Assembly (NCBI GenBank): GCA_963422655.1
Contig: OY730440.1
Location: 930,001-994,000 of the forward strand
From: CATQHS01 sp963422655
GTDB lineage: Bacteria > Actinomycetota > Acidimicrobiia > Acidimicrobiales > Aldehydirespiratoraceae
Length of the DNA: 64,000 bases
Direction: 5' to 3'
A program made the position numbers and the translations under genes. Each line of letters begins with the position of its first letter. Position 1 is the stretch's first letter. Positions 52,306 through 63,706 of the stretch are shown here, piece after piece. Below the pieces are notes generated by a model that was not told the DNA's origin, made no database searches, and saw nothing but the letters and a program-made list of their open reading frames with translations.

Positions 52306-52329
52306 TCAGATGTTCATTGCATGCTCCTC
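52306..52329 (-). promoter_or_regulatory. Duplicated ribosome site and start, three-codon ORF upstream of HU
   Basis: GAGGAG at 52329-52324 and ATG at 52317 repeat the spacing of the HU start exactly 30 bases downstream. The extra ATG opens MNI followed by TGA (52308-52306). Confidence 0.6.
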
Positions 52330-52416
52330 GGCGCCGCACTTCTCGCTGCACACCAGAACTCGATGCGACCCCATTGGAGCCAGCAAGTCAAGCACTATAG
52401 GTCCTCACCCGAGATT

Positions 52417-53604
52417 TCAGCGGCAGACGATCACGGCCGAGCCGTGGCCGAACAGGCCCTGGTTGGCGCTGATGCCCACTCTGGCCCCATCCACCTGGCG
52501 ACAACCGGCTCGACCCCGGAGCTGCCAGGTGAGCTCGCACACCTGGGCAATGGCCTGAGCCGGCACCGCCTCGCCGAAGGCGCCGAGACCGCCACTGGGG
52601 TTGACCGGCAACCGGCCGCCTATGGCGCTGTCCCCGTCTCGCAGCAGGCGCTCGGCCTCGCCCCGGTCGCAGAAGCCGAGCTGCTCGTACCAGTCCAGCT
52701 CCATGGCCGAGGACAGGTCGTACACCTCGGCCACGTCGACGTCGCCGGGACCGAGCCCCGCCTCGGCGTAGGCATGAGCCCCGATCGACTCCTTGAACGT
52801 GAGCTCGGGCTCAGCGCCACCGGCCGCTGAGTCACCGGCCAGGTAGGGCAGGTCTATGACGGTGTCGGGGTAGGTCGGTGACACCGTGGATATGGCCGCG
52901 ACCCGCACCGGGTCGGGGCCGGCCCGGGCTCGGGCGTAATCGAGGGACGACACCACCAGCGCCGCTCCCCCGTCGGAGGTGGTGCAGATGTCGAGGAGCC
53001 GCAGCGGGTCAGACACCACCGGGCTGTTGCGTACGTCATCGAGCCCGAACTCCTTGGTGAACCGGGCCTTGGGGTTGCCGACGCTGTGGCGGGAGTTCTT
53101 CACTTTCACCATGGCGAAGTCGTCGGTGGTGGCACCGTAGAGATCCATGCGCCGCCGGGCGTGCAGCCCGAAATACACCGGGTTGGTGGCGCCGACCAAG
53201 CGGAACCGCAGCCAGTCGATGTCATCGGGACGGTGGCCGGAGTGGGGAGCCAGAAAGCCTTTGGGGGTGGTGTCGGCCCCCACCACGAGGGCCACGTCGC
53301 AGACCCCCGACAGGATCTGGCCCCGGGCCAACTGCAATGCGGTCACCCCTGAAGCGCAGGCCGCGTAGCTGCTGGCCAACTGGGCCCCGGTGAACCCCAG
53401 AGCTCGGGCGAAGGTGGAGCCGGCCACATAGCCCGGGTACCCGCATCGCACCGTGATGGCGCCCGAAACGAATCCGATGTCGGCGTAGTCGACGTCGGCA
53501 TCGGCCAAGGCGTCACGGGCCGCGGCCACCCCGTACTCGACGAAGTTGCGCCCCCACTTGCCCCAGGGGTGCATGCCCACACCGAGAATGGCTATCTCTT
53601 CCAT
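52417..53604 (-). CDS. Thiolase-like (lipid-transfer/SCP-x type) protein
   Basis: The 395-residue protein has a thiolase fold with Cys83 in SSYAACASGVTAL, and the AEVYDLSSAMELDWYEQLGF and NPSGGLGAFGEAVPA segments seen in SCP-x and Ltp-type proteins. In the last, Glu-Ala stands where true thiolases have Gly-His-Pro, so it may be an Ltp2-like aldolase and not a beta-ketothiolase. It follows a DUF35 gene by two bases; such pairs act as a complex in steroid side-chain removal. ATG 53604 is chosen because GAAGGG and GGAGG lie upstream. Confidence 0.85.
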   Translation of the reverse strand: MEEIAILGVGMHPWGKWGRNFVEYGVAAARDALADADVDYADIGFVSGAITVRCGYPGYVAGSTFARALGFTGAQLASSYAACASGVTALQLARGQILSGVCDVALVVGADTTPKGFLAPHSGHRPDDIDWLRFRLVGATNPVYFGLHARRRMDLYGATTDDFAMVKVKNSRHSVGNPKARFTKEFGLDDVRNSPVVSDPLRLLDICTTSDGGAALVVSSLDYARARAGPDPVRVAAISTVSPTYPDTVIDLPYLAGDSAAGGAEPELTFKESIGAHAYAEAGLGPGDVDVAEVYDLSSAMELDWYEQLGFCDRGEAERLLRDGDSAIGGRLPVNPSGGLGAFGEAVPAQAIAQVCELTWQLRGRAGCRQVDGARVGISANQGLFGHGSAVIVCR

Positions 53605-53606
53605 GA

Positions 53607-54083
53607 TCAACCCTTCCTCCGGCTCGGCCTCGGCCCACGGGCCGGACCGGGCTCGGCGACCGGGCGCCACTTCCAGACCAGGTACTCGTGGTCGTCGTCT
53701 CGGTAGAGGGTGTCGACCATCAGCTCCATCTCCATGCCGATCTTCAAGTCGTCGGGTTTCACTCCAGCCGGGCACTGGCCCAGCACCACCATCTTTTCCA
53801 CCTCCAGCTCCACCGCCGCGATAGTGACCGGTTCGTAGGGCTCGGTAGCGGCAACGAAGGGAGGAGGCGGCGGATAGTGACTGGTCGTATAGGACCAGAT
53901 CCGGCCCCGGCGGCTGAGCAGCACCTCCTCCAGAGGCACGGAACCAACCGACGGATCGGCCCCGGCGGTGTGCATGGGAAAGAAATACGACTCGGTACCG
54001 GGGACTTTGCCCCCGATGAGGTGGGGAGCGTGCTCGTCGAGAGTGAAAAGCCCTTCGACCGCCGGTACCCGGATCCTGGCCAT
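53607..54083 (-). CDS. DUF35 OB-fold protein, partner of the thiolase
   Basis: The 158-residue protein resembles the OB-fold acyl-CoA-associated DUF35 family (ChsH2-like): EVLLSRRGRIWSYTTSHYPPPPPF and VELEVEKMVVLGQC are characteristic. The N-terminal rubredoxin-like zinc finger normally with two CxxC pairs has no cysteines here (GGKVPGTESYFFPMH), so it is a zinc-less variant. It heads the thiolase gene by two bases. A basic C-terminal tail follows. Confidence 0.8.
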   Translation of the reverse strand: MARIRVPAVEGLFTLDEHAPHLIGGKVPGTESYFFPMHTAGADPSVGSVPLEEVLLSRRGRIWSYTTSHYPPPPPFVAATEPYEPVTIAAVELEVEKMVVLGQCPAGVKPDDLKIGMEMELMVDTLYRDDDHEYLVWKWRPVAEPGPARGPRPSRRKG

Positions 54084-54149
54084 CGGCTCAGGCTAGGTCC
54101 GGTGGAGGGATCCGGCCATGAGATGCGCTCGAGGCTAGGGTCACGAACC

Positions 54150-55283
54150 ATGTCCTCTGACCGCTCTGTGTCCTCATTCGATGATTATCCCGTCCATCAG
54201 ACCAGCGAGTACATCCGCCATCCGGCCACATCGGACCGAAACTTCTACGACCGCTACTACTTCAACCTGCACCCGTCGTCGGATGAGTACTTCGCCATCT
54301 TCGGGCTGGGCCAGTACCCCAACCTGGGGGTGACCGACGCCTTCTGTGCCGTCACCCGAGCCGGCACCCAGCACATCGTCAGGGCCAGCCAGCCTCTCGG
54401 GGACCGGGGCGACATCTCCGTCGGCCCCATCCGCATCGAGGTCATCGAGCCGTTGCGCCGGTTGCGGGTGGTGGTGGAACCCAACCGGTCCGGGATCGCC
54501 ATGGACCTGACCTGGACCGGCACCATCGAAGCGTTCGAGGAGTCCCGCCAGTACCTGCGGACCCGGGCCACGGTGATCTTCGACACCCAGCGGTTCGCTC
54601 AGCTCGGCCGGTGGGAGGGCACCCTGACGGTCGACGGCACCGAGACAGCGGTCACTCCCGACCGCTGCGGCGGGAGCCGGGACCGGTCCTGGGGGGTACG
54701 ACCGGTGGGTGAGAAACAACCGGACGGCATTCGTCTCGAGGTTCCGACCATGGCCGGCATGTGGAACTACACACCGGCCGATTTCGGCGACCATTGCATC
54801 ATCTACCTGTGCCACGAAGAACCCGACGGCAACCGGGCCCTGCAAGAGGCGGTACGGGTGTGGTCGGATCCCGACCGGCCCCACGACGGGCTGGGTCGAC
54901 CCCGGTGGCGTCACGACACCATCGCCGGCACCCGACTCCTAGCCGGTTCCACCATCACCTTTCCGGATGGACCGGACGGGCCGATCACCATGCAGATCAC
55001 TCCCCTGCTGACCAACTTCGTCAGCGTCGGCACCGGTTACGGGATCGACGACGATTGGCGTCAAGGCATGTGGCAGGGCGACCGGCTCGAGGTCCAGGCC
55101 CTTACATTTTCCGTGGACGAGATCCGGGACCTGGCCCAGTACGGCGTGGTCGACTCCGTGGCCCGGTTCGACTACGACGATCCCGAGCTCGGCCCCCAGA
55201 GAGGCTTCGGCCTGTACGAGCACGGCTTCTTCGGGCCGTTCCCCCAGCTCGGGCTGACCGAACGCGGCGACCTCTTCGGCTGA
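54150..55283 (+). CDS. Conserved hypothetical protein, CrtC/lipocalin-like
   Basis: The 377-residue protein is soluble, rich in beta strand and aromatic residues, and has a central GGSRDRSWGVRPVGE segment resembling the DRSWG motif of hydroxyneurosporene-synthase-like (CrtC-type) proteins. I cannot name a substrate. ATG 54150 starts a short divergent spacer of 66 bases from the DUF35 gene, suggesting a shared promoter region and a shared lipid or steroid context. Confidence 0.65.
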   Translation: MSSDRSVSSFDDYPVHQTSEYIRHPATSDRNFYDRYYFNLHPSSDEYFAIFGLGQYPNLGVTDAFCAVTRAGTQHIVRASQPLGDRGDISVGPIRIEVIEPLRRLRVVVEPNRSGIAMDLTWTGTIEAFEESRQYLRTRATVIFDTQRFAQLGRWEGTLTVDGTETAVTPDRCGGSRDRSWGVRPVGEKQPDGIRLEVPTMAGMWNYTPADFGDHCIIYLCHEEPDGNRALQEAVRVWSDPDRPHDGLGRPRWRHDTIAGTRLLAGSTITFPDGPDGPITMQITPLLTNFVSVGTGYGIDDDWRQGMWQGDRLEVQALTFSVDEIRDLAQYGVVDSVARFDYDDPELGPQRGFGLYEHGFFGPFPQLGLTERGDLFG

Positions 55284-55331
55284 CCCCGCCACGGACCTAC
55301 CGCATCTACGGCTGTTAGAATCGCCCCGACC

Positions 55332-58223
<2,892 letters not shown>

Positions 58224-58248
58224 GCACACCGAACCGAGGCAGAAACCG

Positions 58249-59046
58249 ATGACCGACGCCATCATCGAACGGGACGGCCCCGTGATGGTCGTCACCATGA
58301 ACCGGCCCCACCGCATGAACGCCCTGACCGGAGCCATGCTGATCCGGATGGTGGACGCCTATGAGGAGGCGTCCGATGACCCCGGCGTGCGCTGCATCGT
58401 GGTCACCGGCGCGGGCGGCAACTTCTGCGCCGGCGCCGATCTGCGGGCCATGGCCGGCGACAGCGACGACACCGACCCGCTCGACGCCAGAGCCCGCATG
58501 GCCGACGACCCCGACATCGTCTACAAGGGGCTGTTTCGCCACTACCGGCCCACCAAGCCCATCGTGGCCGCGGTGGAGGGGGTGGCCATCGCCGGCGGCA
58601 CCGAGATCCTGCAAGCCACCGAGATCCGGGTGGCGGGCCGGTCGGCTCGCTTCGGGGTGAGCGAGGTCCGCTGGTCGCTGTACCCCATGGGGGGTTCAGC
58701 GGTGCGGCTCCCCCGCCAGATCCCCTACACCCGGGCCGCCGAGATCCTGCTCACCGGCCAGCACCTGACCGCGCCCGAGGCATTAGAGATCGGGCTGATC
58801 GGCCACGTAGTCGACGACGGGCAGGCCCTGGACAAAGCCCTCGAGATCGCCCATGTCGTGGCCGGCAACGGGCCGCTGGCCGTGGCTGCCATTACCCGAA
58901 CCCTGCACGAATGCGACGGCATGGAACTGGACACGGCTATCGCCCACGAGTGGGACTACGGCCGGGCCGTGTTTACATCCGAGGACGCCAAGGAGGGCCC
59001 ACGAGCCTTCAAGGAGAAACGTCGGCCCGATTTCACCGGCGCCTGA
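58249..59046 (+). CDS. Enoyl-CoA hydratase/crotonase family protein
   Basis: The 265-residue protein has GGNFCAGADLRAM and AVEGVAIAGGTEILQATEIR as the oxyanion-hole segments. The usual second Glu position reads GVSEVRWSLYP, keeping the first catalytic Glu. The substrate is unknown. It starts 25 bases after gcvP. Downstream lies decayed DNA. Confidence 0.87.
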   Translation: MTDAIIERDGPVMVVTMNRPHRMNALTGAMLIRMVDAYEEASDDPGVRCIVVTGAGGNFCAGADLRAMAGDSDDTDPLDARARMADDPDIVYKGLFRHYRPTKPIVAAVEGVAIAGGTEILQATEIRVAGRSARFGVSEVRWSLYPMGGSAVRLPRQIPYTRAAEILLTGQHLTAPEALEIGLIGHVVDDGQALDKALEIAHVVAGNGPLAVAAITRTLHECDGMELDTAIAHEWDYGRAVFTSEDAKEGPRAFKEKRRPDFTGA

Positions 59047-59089
59047 CCCTTCTCGGTTCGGCGGTCGGCGGGGATACCGGGACAGATAC

Positions 59090-59350
59090 ACGATGTGCCG
59101 GCCGGCATAAGCAGCACCCGGTCCGAAAGGCCCAACTCTTTGATCAGACCTATCACGTGAGCATCACTGGTAAACCAGTGATGCTAGAGCTTCTCGAGCC
59201 GGGGAGTACCGACGGTAAAGCTACCGGCGAGGCCGCCTATCTCGGTATCTCGTTTCAGCACCGTGACCCGGACACCTAGTCGGCCCAGCTCATACCCGGC
59301 CGCCAAACCGCCAAGACCCGGCACCAATGACTACGACATGGGGTAGGACA
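59090..59350 (-). pseudogene. Remnant of an FAD-dependent amine-oxidase-like oxidoreductase (N-terminal part)
   Basis: On the minus strand, HVVVIGAG then, after a one-base shift, LGGLAAGYELGRLGVRVTV is an FAD-binding N-terminus; EIGGLAGSF and RLEKL follow. A TAG sits where homologues have Tyr, and the frame continues HHWFTSDAHVIGLIKELG, which is a recognisable part of the same family. One frameshift and one stop, with no C-terminal half, show that the gene is dead. Confidence 0.75.
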
Positions 59351-59778
59351 TGGGATTGAAGTCGAATAAACGGAAGATAGCAAGATATGACAACACAACT
59401 GTTGCACCAAAAACCAAAACCATCAATAAACGGGCGGTATAGACTTGTGCCGTCAGATCATTACCGAAGGGTAGGATAGCCAGCTATGATTAGTGCATAG
59501 GTACCGATCGGAAAACGGACATATGATTTGTACTGCGGTATCCCATCCTCATCAGGGTGCCGATCCAGGAACATTGTAAAGTTATGCTCGGGAGAGAGGT
59601 TCGCGGCGAGTGCCATACTCTGTGACGTGATGTAGTTGTGGTTCCCAGGCCCGTGGTGACCGGATCTGTAGAAGTGCTCATGGTCTTCGCTGACCAGAAA
59701 CAATGTCGACATGGCCAGTAGTAGCAGAACCATAGGCAAAGCTGAAGTGGAGGAGCACTTGAGCTTGTTCATGGTCAT
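59339..59778 (-). pseudogene. Frameshifted remnant of a polytopic membrane protein
   Basis: The open frame 59778-59461 encodes 105 residues with one N-terminal membrane anchor, then NLSPEHNFTMFLDRHPDEDG and YVRFPIGTYALI, resembling the start of a family of large membrane proteins linked to glycan synthesis. A shift of one base near 59484 restores the continuation LPFGNDLTAQVYTARLLMVL and a second hydrophobic helix to a stop at 59339. The rest is missing. It sits directly downstream of the glycosyltransferase on the same strand and is AT-rich like it. Confidence 0.65.
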
Positions 59779-59801
59779 TATTCACTAGGAAGAGGGCTGG
59801 T

Positions 59802-60794
59802 TCAATTCTCCGGCCCTTTCATAGATCGTCCGGATGTGAACCCCAGCCGTTCCTTCACCAGATAGAGCGGACGCCGCTTCACCTCCATGTAGATGCGCCC
59901 TATATATTCACCGATGACTCCGATGATCACCATCTGCAAGCCACCAAGAAAGAGTATGGTGATGAGGAGCATCGCCCAGCCCGGTACCCAGGCATCGGTC
60001 AAAAACCGAACGACCAGAACATAGAAGATACCGGACAGAGCAAGACCGGAGGTCAGGAAACCCATGAAGGTCGCCAGCCGTAATGGCGTGAGGGAGAAAG
60101 ACAGGATTCCGGATACAGCCAAGTCCAGCATCTTCCCTAGCCGATATTTGGTCTCACCCGCTGACCGGACAGGGCGCTGGTAGGCGACAGCTTCTTGGCG
60201 GAAGCCGGCCCAGGCCACCATGCCACGAACGAAGCGGTCACGTTCGGGCATAGCTACAAGGGTGTCCACAACGACGCGGTCCATAACTCGGAATTCACCG
60301 GCGTCGGGTGGGATTGAACTATCGGTGAAACTATTGAGAAAGCGATAGAAACCATGGACTATCCAGCGCTTGAACTTCGTTTTGCCATCGCGTGTGACCC
60401 GTAAGCCGTAAGCGATATCGGCACCTTGGCGCCAACACTCCAGCATCTCGAGGATGACCTCAGGGGGATCCTGAAGATCGGCGTCCATGACCGCGACGAC
60501 ATCACCGGCGGCACTTTGCAGACCTGCAGTTATAGCCACCTGCTGCCCGAAATTGCGGGACAGGGCGATAACTCGCACCCGCGAATCATCACGCTGAAGA
60601 TCTCTCAATATCTCCAGCGTGGAATCGCGACTCCCATCATCTATATAGATAAGCTCCAAATCGAGCTCAGATCCTTCTCCAAGTACGGTGTCCAGACGTT
60701 GATGGGTCTCACGAATGACCTCTTCTTCATCCAGACATGGGACAATAATGGACAGAAGGTTTGGGCCACATCGAGCAGGGTACGAAAGAGTCAT
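59802..60794 (-). CDS. GtrB/DPM1-like family 2 glycosyltransferase
   Basis: The 330-residue protein has an N-terminal GT-A domain (SIIVPCLDEEEV, YIDDGSRDST, VMDADLQDPPE) and two C-terminal hydrophobic helices around 235-260 and 270-295, the layout of polyprenyl-phosphate glycosyltransferases. It transfers a sugar to a lipid carrier for later use at the cell surface. ATG 60794 starts the domain neatly; a TTG at 60845 would add 17 residues. It is AT-richer than its neighbours and followed by two decayed genes, suggesting a reduced glycan locus. The 298 bases upstream hold no gene. Confidence 0.88.
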   Translation of the reverse strand: MTLSYPARCGPNLLSIIVPCLDEEEVIRETHQRLDTVLGEGSELDLELIYIDDGSRDSTLEILRDLQRDDSRVRVIALSRNFGQQVAITAGLQSAAGDVVAVMDADLQDPPEVILEMLECWRQGADIAYGLRVTRDGKTKFKRWIVHGFYRFLNSFTDSSIPPDAGEFRVMDRVVVDTLVAMPERDRFVRGMVAWAGFRQEAVAYQRPVRSAGETKYRLGKMLDLAVSGILSFSLTPLRLATFMGFLTSGLALSGIFYVLVVRFLTDAWVPGWAMLLITILFLGGLQMVIIGVIGEYIGRIYMEVKRRPLYLVKERLGFTSGRSMKGPEN

Positions 60795-61092
60795 AGGTAC
60801 CACTGAACCATAATCAACGGCTGTGGCATCACCGTGATCAAGCAACCCTAACTTATCTGGGGCCGCACCGAGATTCTATTCACAAATAGTACCCTACCGG
60901 CAAGGCCTTGATTCACACTTGCTCGGTTCGGGCGGTGAAGGTTCCGGTTGTCTCCGCGTTCACCTCCCAGCGAGGGCGCCGACCACAGAGGACATCGGCG
61001 AGTTTGGCGTTGAGAACTTTCTCGTCGGTATGCGCCATCTGTACCAACTCGGCTCGCCGACTCCGGGGAGTGGCCGCCGCTACCCTGTCGAG

Positions 61093-62463
61093 GTGCGCAG
61101 CTTCGACTTGATCGTAATAGGAACCGGTTCGGGCAACTCGGTCATAGGGCCCGAGCACGACAGTTGGGACATCGCCGTGATCGAGCCGAACCGGTTCGGC
61201 GGCACCTGCCTCAATGTCGGCTGCATACCGTCGAAGATGTACGTCTACGCGGCCGAGCTGGCCGAGCTGGCCTCGTCGGGCCCCCGGCTCGGGGTCTACA
61301 CCAGCTTCGACGGCGCCGACTGGCCCGCTATCCGGGACCGGATCTTCGACCGCGTCGATCCCATCGCCGCGGCCGGGCGCCAGTACCGAATCGACCTCCC
61401 CAACGTCACCGTGTACGAGAGCACGGCCCGCTTCGTCGGCCCCAGGCAACTGGAAATAGATGGCGAGGTCGTCACCGCCGACCGCATCGTGATCGCGGCC
61501 GGGGCCCGCCCGGCCCGCCCTGTTGGGGCTGGCCTGGAAAGCTGCGGCTACCACACCTCCGACACCATCATGCGCCTGGGGAACCGGCCCGAGCATCTGA
61601 TCGTCCTGGGGGGTGGCTACATCGCGGCTGAGCTAGGGGGTGTGCTGGGCGCCTTCGGAACCGAGGTGACCTTCGTGATCCGGGGAGATGGGTTCCTGCG
61701 TAATGAGGACGACGATATCAGGACCCGATTCACCGAGGCCTACCGGCGTAAGTTCAACGTGATGACCGGTACCCGGGTGATCTCGGCCGGCCGGGACGGT
61801 GACGGCATCGGGCTGGAGGTGGTCGGCGACGGTGACCGGGGGCAGATCCGCAGTCGGGTTCGGGGCGACGAGCTGCTGGTGGCCGTCGGTCGGATTCCCA
61901 ACAGCGACAACCTCGACGTGGCCGCTTCGGGCATCGAGGTGGACTCATCGGGGTACGTCGTCACCGACCGGCACTGCCGAACCAACCTGGACGGGGTATG
62001 GGCTCTGGGCGACATCGCCAATCCGGTCCAGCTCAAGCACGTGGCCAACCATGAGGCCCGAGTAGTGCGCCACAACCTGACCAACCCCGACGACCCGATC
62101 TCCACCGACCATCGCTTCATCCCCCATGCCGTGTTCGGGATCCCCCCGATCGCCAGTGTCGGTCTCACCGAACGGGCCTGCCGGGACCGGGCTATCGAAT
62201 ACGTGAGCCACGTCCAGCCCTACGGATCGGCTGCCTACGGCTGGGCCATGGAGGACACCACCAGCGTGGTCAAGGTGATCGGCCAGGCCCGAACCCGCCG
62301 GCTCTTGGGCGTCCACATCATCGGCCCTCAAGCCTCGACGCTCATACAGCAGCTCGTCCAGGGCATGCACTTCAACCTGACTATCGACGAGATGGCCCGC
62401 GGCCAGTACTACATCCATCCCGCTCTACCCGAGGTGGTGGAACAGGCCCTGCTCGAGCTCTGA
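61093..62463 (+). CDS. mtr: Mycothione reductase
   Basis: The 456-residue flavoprotein disulfide reductase has the redox pair Cys39 and Cys44 in GGTCLNVGCIPSK, NAD(P)-binding LGGGYIAAELG, and C-terminal HPALPEVVE (the His-Glu pair). It keeps mycothiol reduced. Its family is very close to dihydrolipoamide dehydrogenase, but residues after the redox site and length match Mtr best. GTG 61093 is chosen after TCGAG. It marks the organism as an actinobacterium if correct. Confidence 0.88.
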   Translation: MRSFDLIVIGTGSGNSVIGPEHDSWDIAVIEPNRFGGTCLNVGCIPSKMYVYAAELAELASSGPRLGVYTSFDGADWPAIRDRIFDRVDPIAAAGRQYRIDLPNVTVYESTARFVGPRQLEIDGEVVTADRIVIAAGARPARPVGAGLESCGYHTSDTIMRLGNRPEHLIVLGGGYIAAELGGVLGAFGTEVTFVIRGDGFLRNEDDDIRTRFTEAYRRKFNVMTGTRVISAGRDGDGIGLEVVGDGDRGQIRSRVRGDELLVAVGRIPNSDNLDVAASGIEVDSSGYVVTDRHCRTNLDGVWALGDIANPVQLKHVANHEARVVRHNLTNPDDPISTDHRFIPHAVFGIPPIASVGLTERACRDRAIEYVSHVQPYGSAAYGWAMEDTTSVVKVIGQARTRRLLGVHIIGPQASTLIQQLVQGMHFNLTIDEMARGQYYIHPALPEVVEQALLEL

Positions 62464-62530
62464 TCGGCCCTGGACAGCCTCGGTGAGGTCCGGTCGGCTC
62501 GACCTCGGTGTCCGGCCGTATGATCAACCC

Positions 62531-63634
62531 GTGACCAGCACCTTCGGAGCCCTGTTCCGGGTGACCACCTTCGGGGAATCCCATGGTGGCGGTGTGGGCG
62601 CGGTCATCGACGGCTGCCCGCCCCGGCTCGCTCTGAGCGAAGCCGATCTCCAGACCGACCTGGACCGTCGACGCCCGGGCCAGAGCCGTCTGGTAACCCA
62701 GCGCGACGAATCCGACACCGCCGAGATCCTCTCGGGCGTCTTCGGCGGCTACACCACCGGCACCCCGATCGCGGTGATGGTCCGTAACACCGACGCCGAT
62801 ACCGGCGCCTACCAGCATCTGCGCGACGTTTACCGACCATCGCACGCCGATTTCACCTACGACGCCAAGTACGGGTTTCGCAACTGGGCCGGCGGAGGCC
62901 GGGCCTCGGCCCGCGAGACCGTGGGGCGGGTGGCGGCAGGTGCGGTTGCCCGCAAGCTGTTGGCGGCTGCGTCCGGTGTGGAGGTGCTGGGCTGGGTCCG
63001 CTCGGTACACACCATCGATGCCGACGCCGACCCGGACGCGGTGAGCAGGGCCGAAGTGGAAGCCGGCCCCACCCGGTGTCCCGACCCCGCCGCCGCCGCC
63101 GCCATGACCACCGCCATCGAGCAGGCCCGCACCGACGGCGACTCACTGGGAGGCGTGGTGGAATGCGTGGCCAGGGGGATTCCGGCCGGACTGGGCGAGC
63201 CGGTATTCCACAAGCTGGAGGCAGAGCTGGCCGGGGCTCTGCTGTCGTTGCCGGCGGCCAAGGGGTTCGAGATCGGTAGCGGGTTCGCCGGGACCCGCCT
63301 CACCGGCCTAACCCACAACGACCCTTTCGAGGCCGGTGATGGCCGGGTCCGCACTGCCACCAACCGGTCGGGCGGGGTTCAGGGCGGCATCTCCAACGGT
63401 GCCGATATCTTGGTCCGGGTGGCGTTCAAGCCCACCGCCACCATTGCCAGCGAGCAGCAGACCGTCACCCGGACGGGCGACCCGACCACCCTGGCGGCCC
63501 GAGGCCGCCACGACCCCTGCGTGCTGCCCCGGGCCGTTCCTATGGTGGAGGCCATGACGCTGCTGGTGCTGGCCGATCACTGGCTCCGCCAGCACGTCGT
63601 CGACGTGTTGCCTCCCCTGCCCGAACGACCCTGA
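62531..63634 (+). CDS. aroC: Chorismate synthase
   Basis: The 367-residue FMN-dependent enzyme makes chorismate in the shikimate pathway. GESHGGGVGAVIDGCPP, RRPGQSRLVTQRDE, GRASARETVGRVAAGA, and the C-terminal RHDPCVLPRAVPMVEAM are diagnostic. GTG 62531 gives the normal start MTSTFGALFRVTTFGES. Confidence 0.96.
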   Translation: MTSTFGALFRVTTFGESHGGGVGAVIDGCPPRLALSEADLQTDLDRRRPGQSRLVTQRDESDTAEILSGVFGGYTTGTPIAVMVRNTDADTGAYQHLRDVYRPSHADFTYDAKYGFRNWAGGGRASARETVGRVAAGAVARKLLAAASGVEVLGWVRSVHTIDADADPDAVSRAEVEAGPTRCPDPAAAAAMTTAIEQARTDGDSLGGVVECVARGIPAGLGEPVFHKLEAELAGALLSLPAAKGFEIGSGFAGTRLTGLTHNDPFEAGDGRVRTATNRSGGVQGGISNGADILVRVAFKPTATIASEQQTVTRTGDPTTLAARGRHDPCVLPRAVPMVEAMTLLVLADHWLRQHVVDVLPPLPERP

Positions 63635-63706
63635 CCGAGCCATGATGCCAGACTGCCACCGCATCGGACCGGGATCCATGTCGGCCACCACTGCATCAAA
63701 GCGCTG

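Noticed and set aside
55284..55331. Glycine riboswitch before gcvP
   Set aside because: The spacer is only 48 bases and has no tandem aptamer structure.
59161..59184. Perfect 10-bp hairpin as a terminator
   Set aside because: It has no T tract and lies inside the decayed oxidoreductase, where it encodes the recognisable HHWFTSD segment.
59461..59778. Intact small secreted protein
   Set aside because: The next frame continues a membrane-protein sequence after one base, so it is a truncated remnant.
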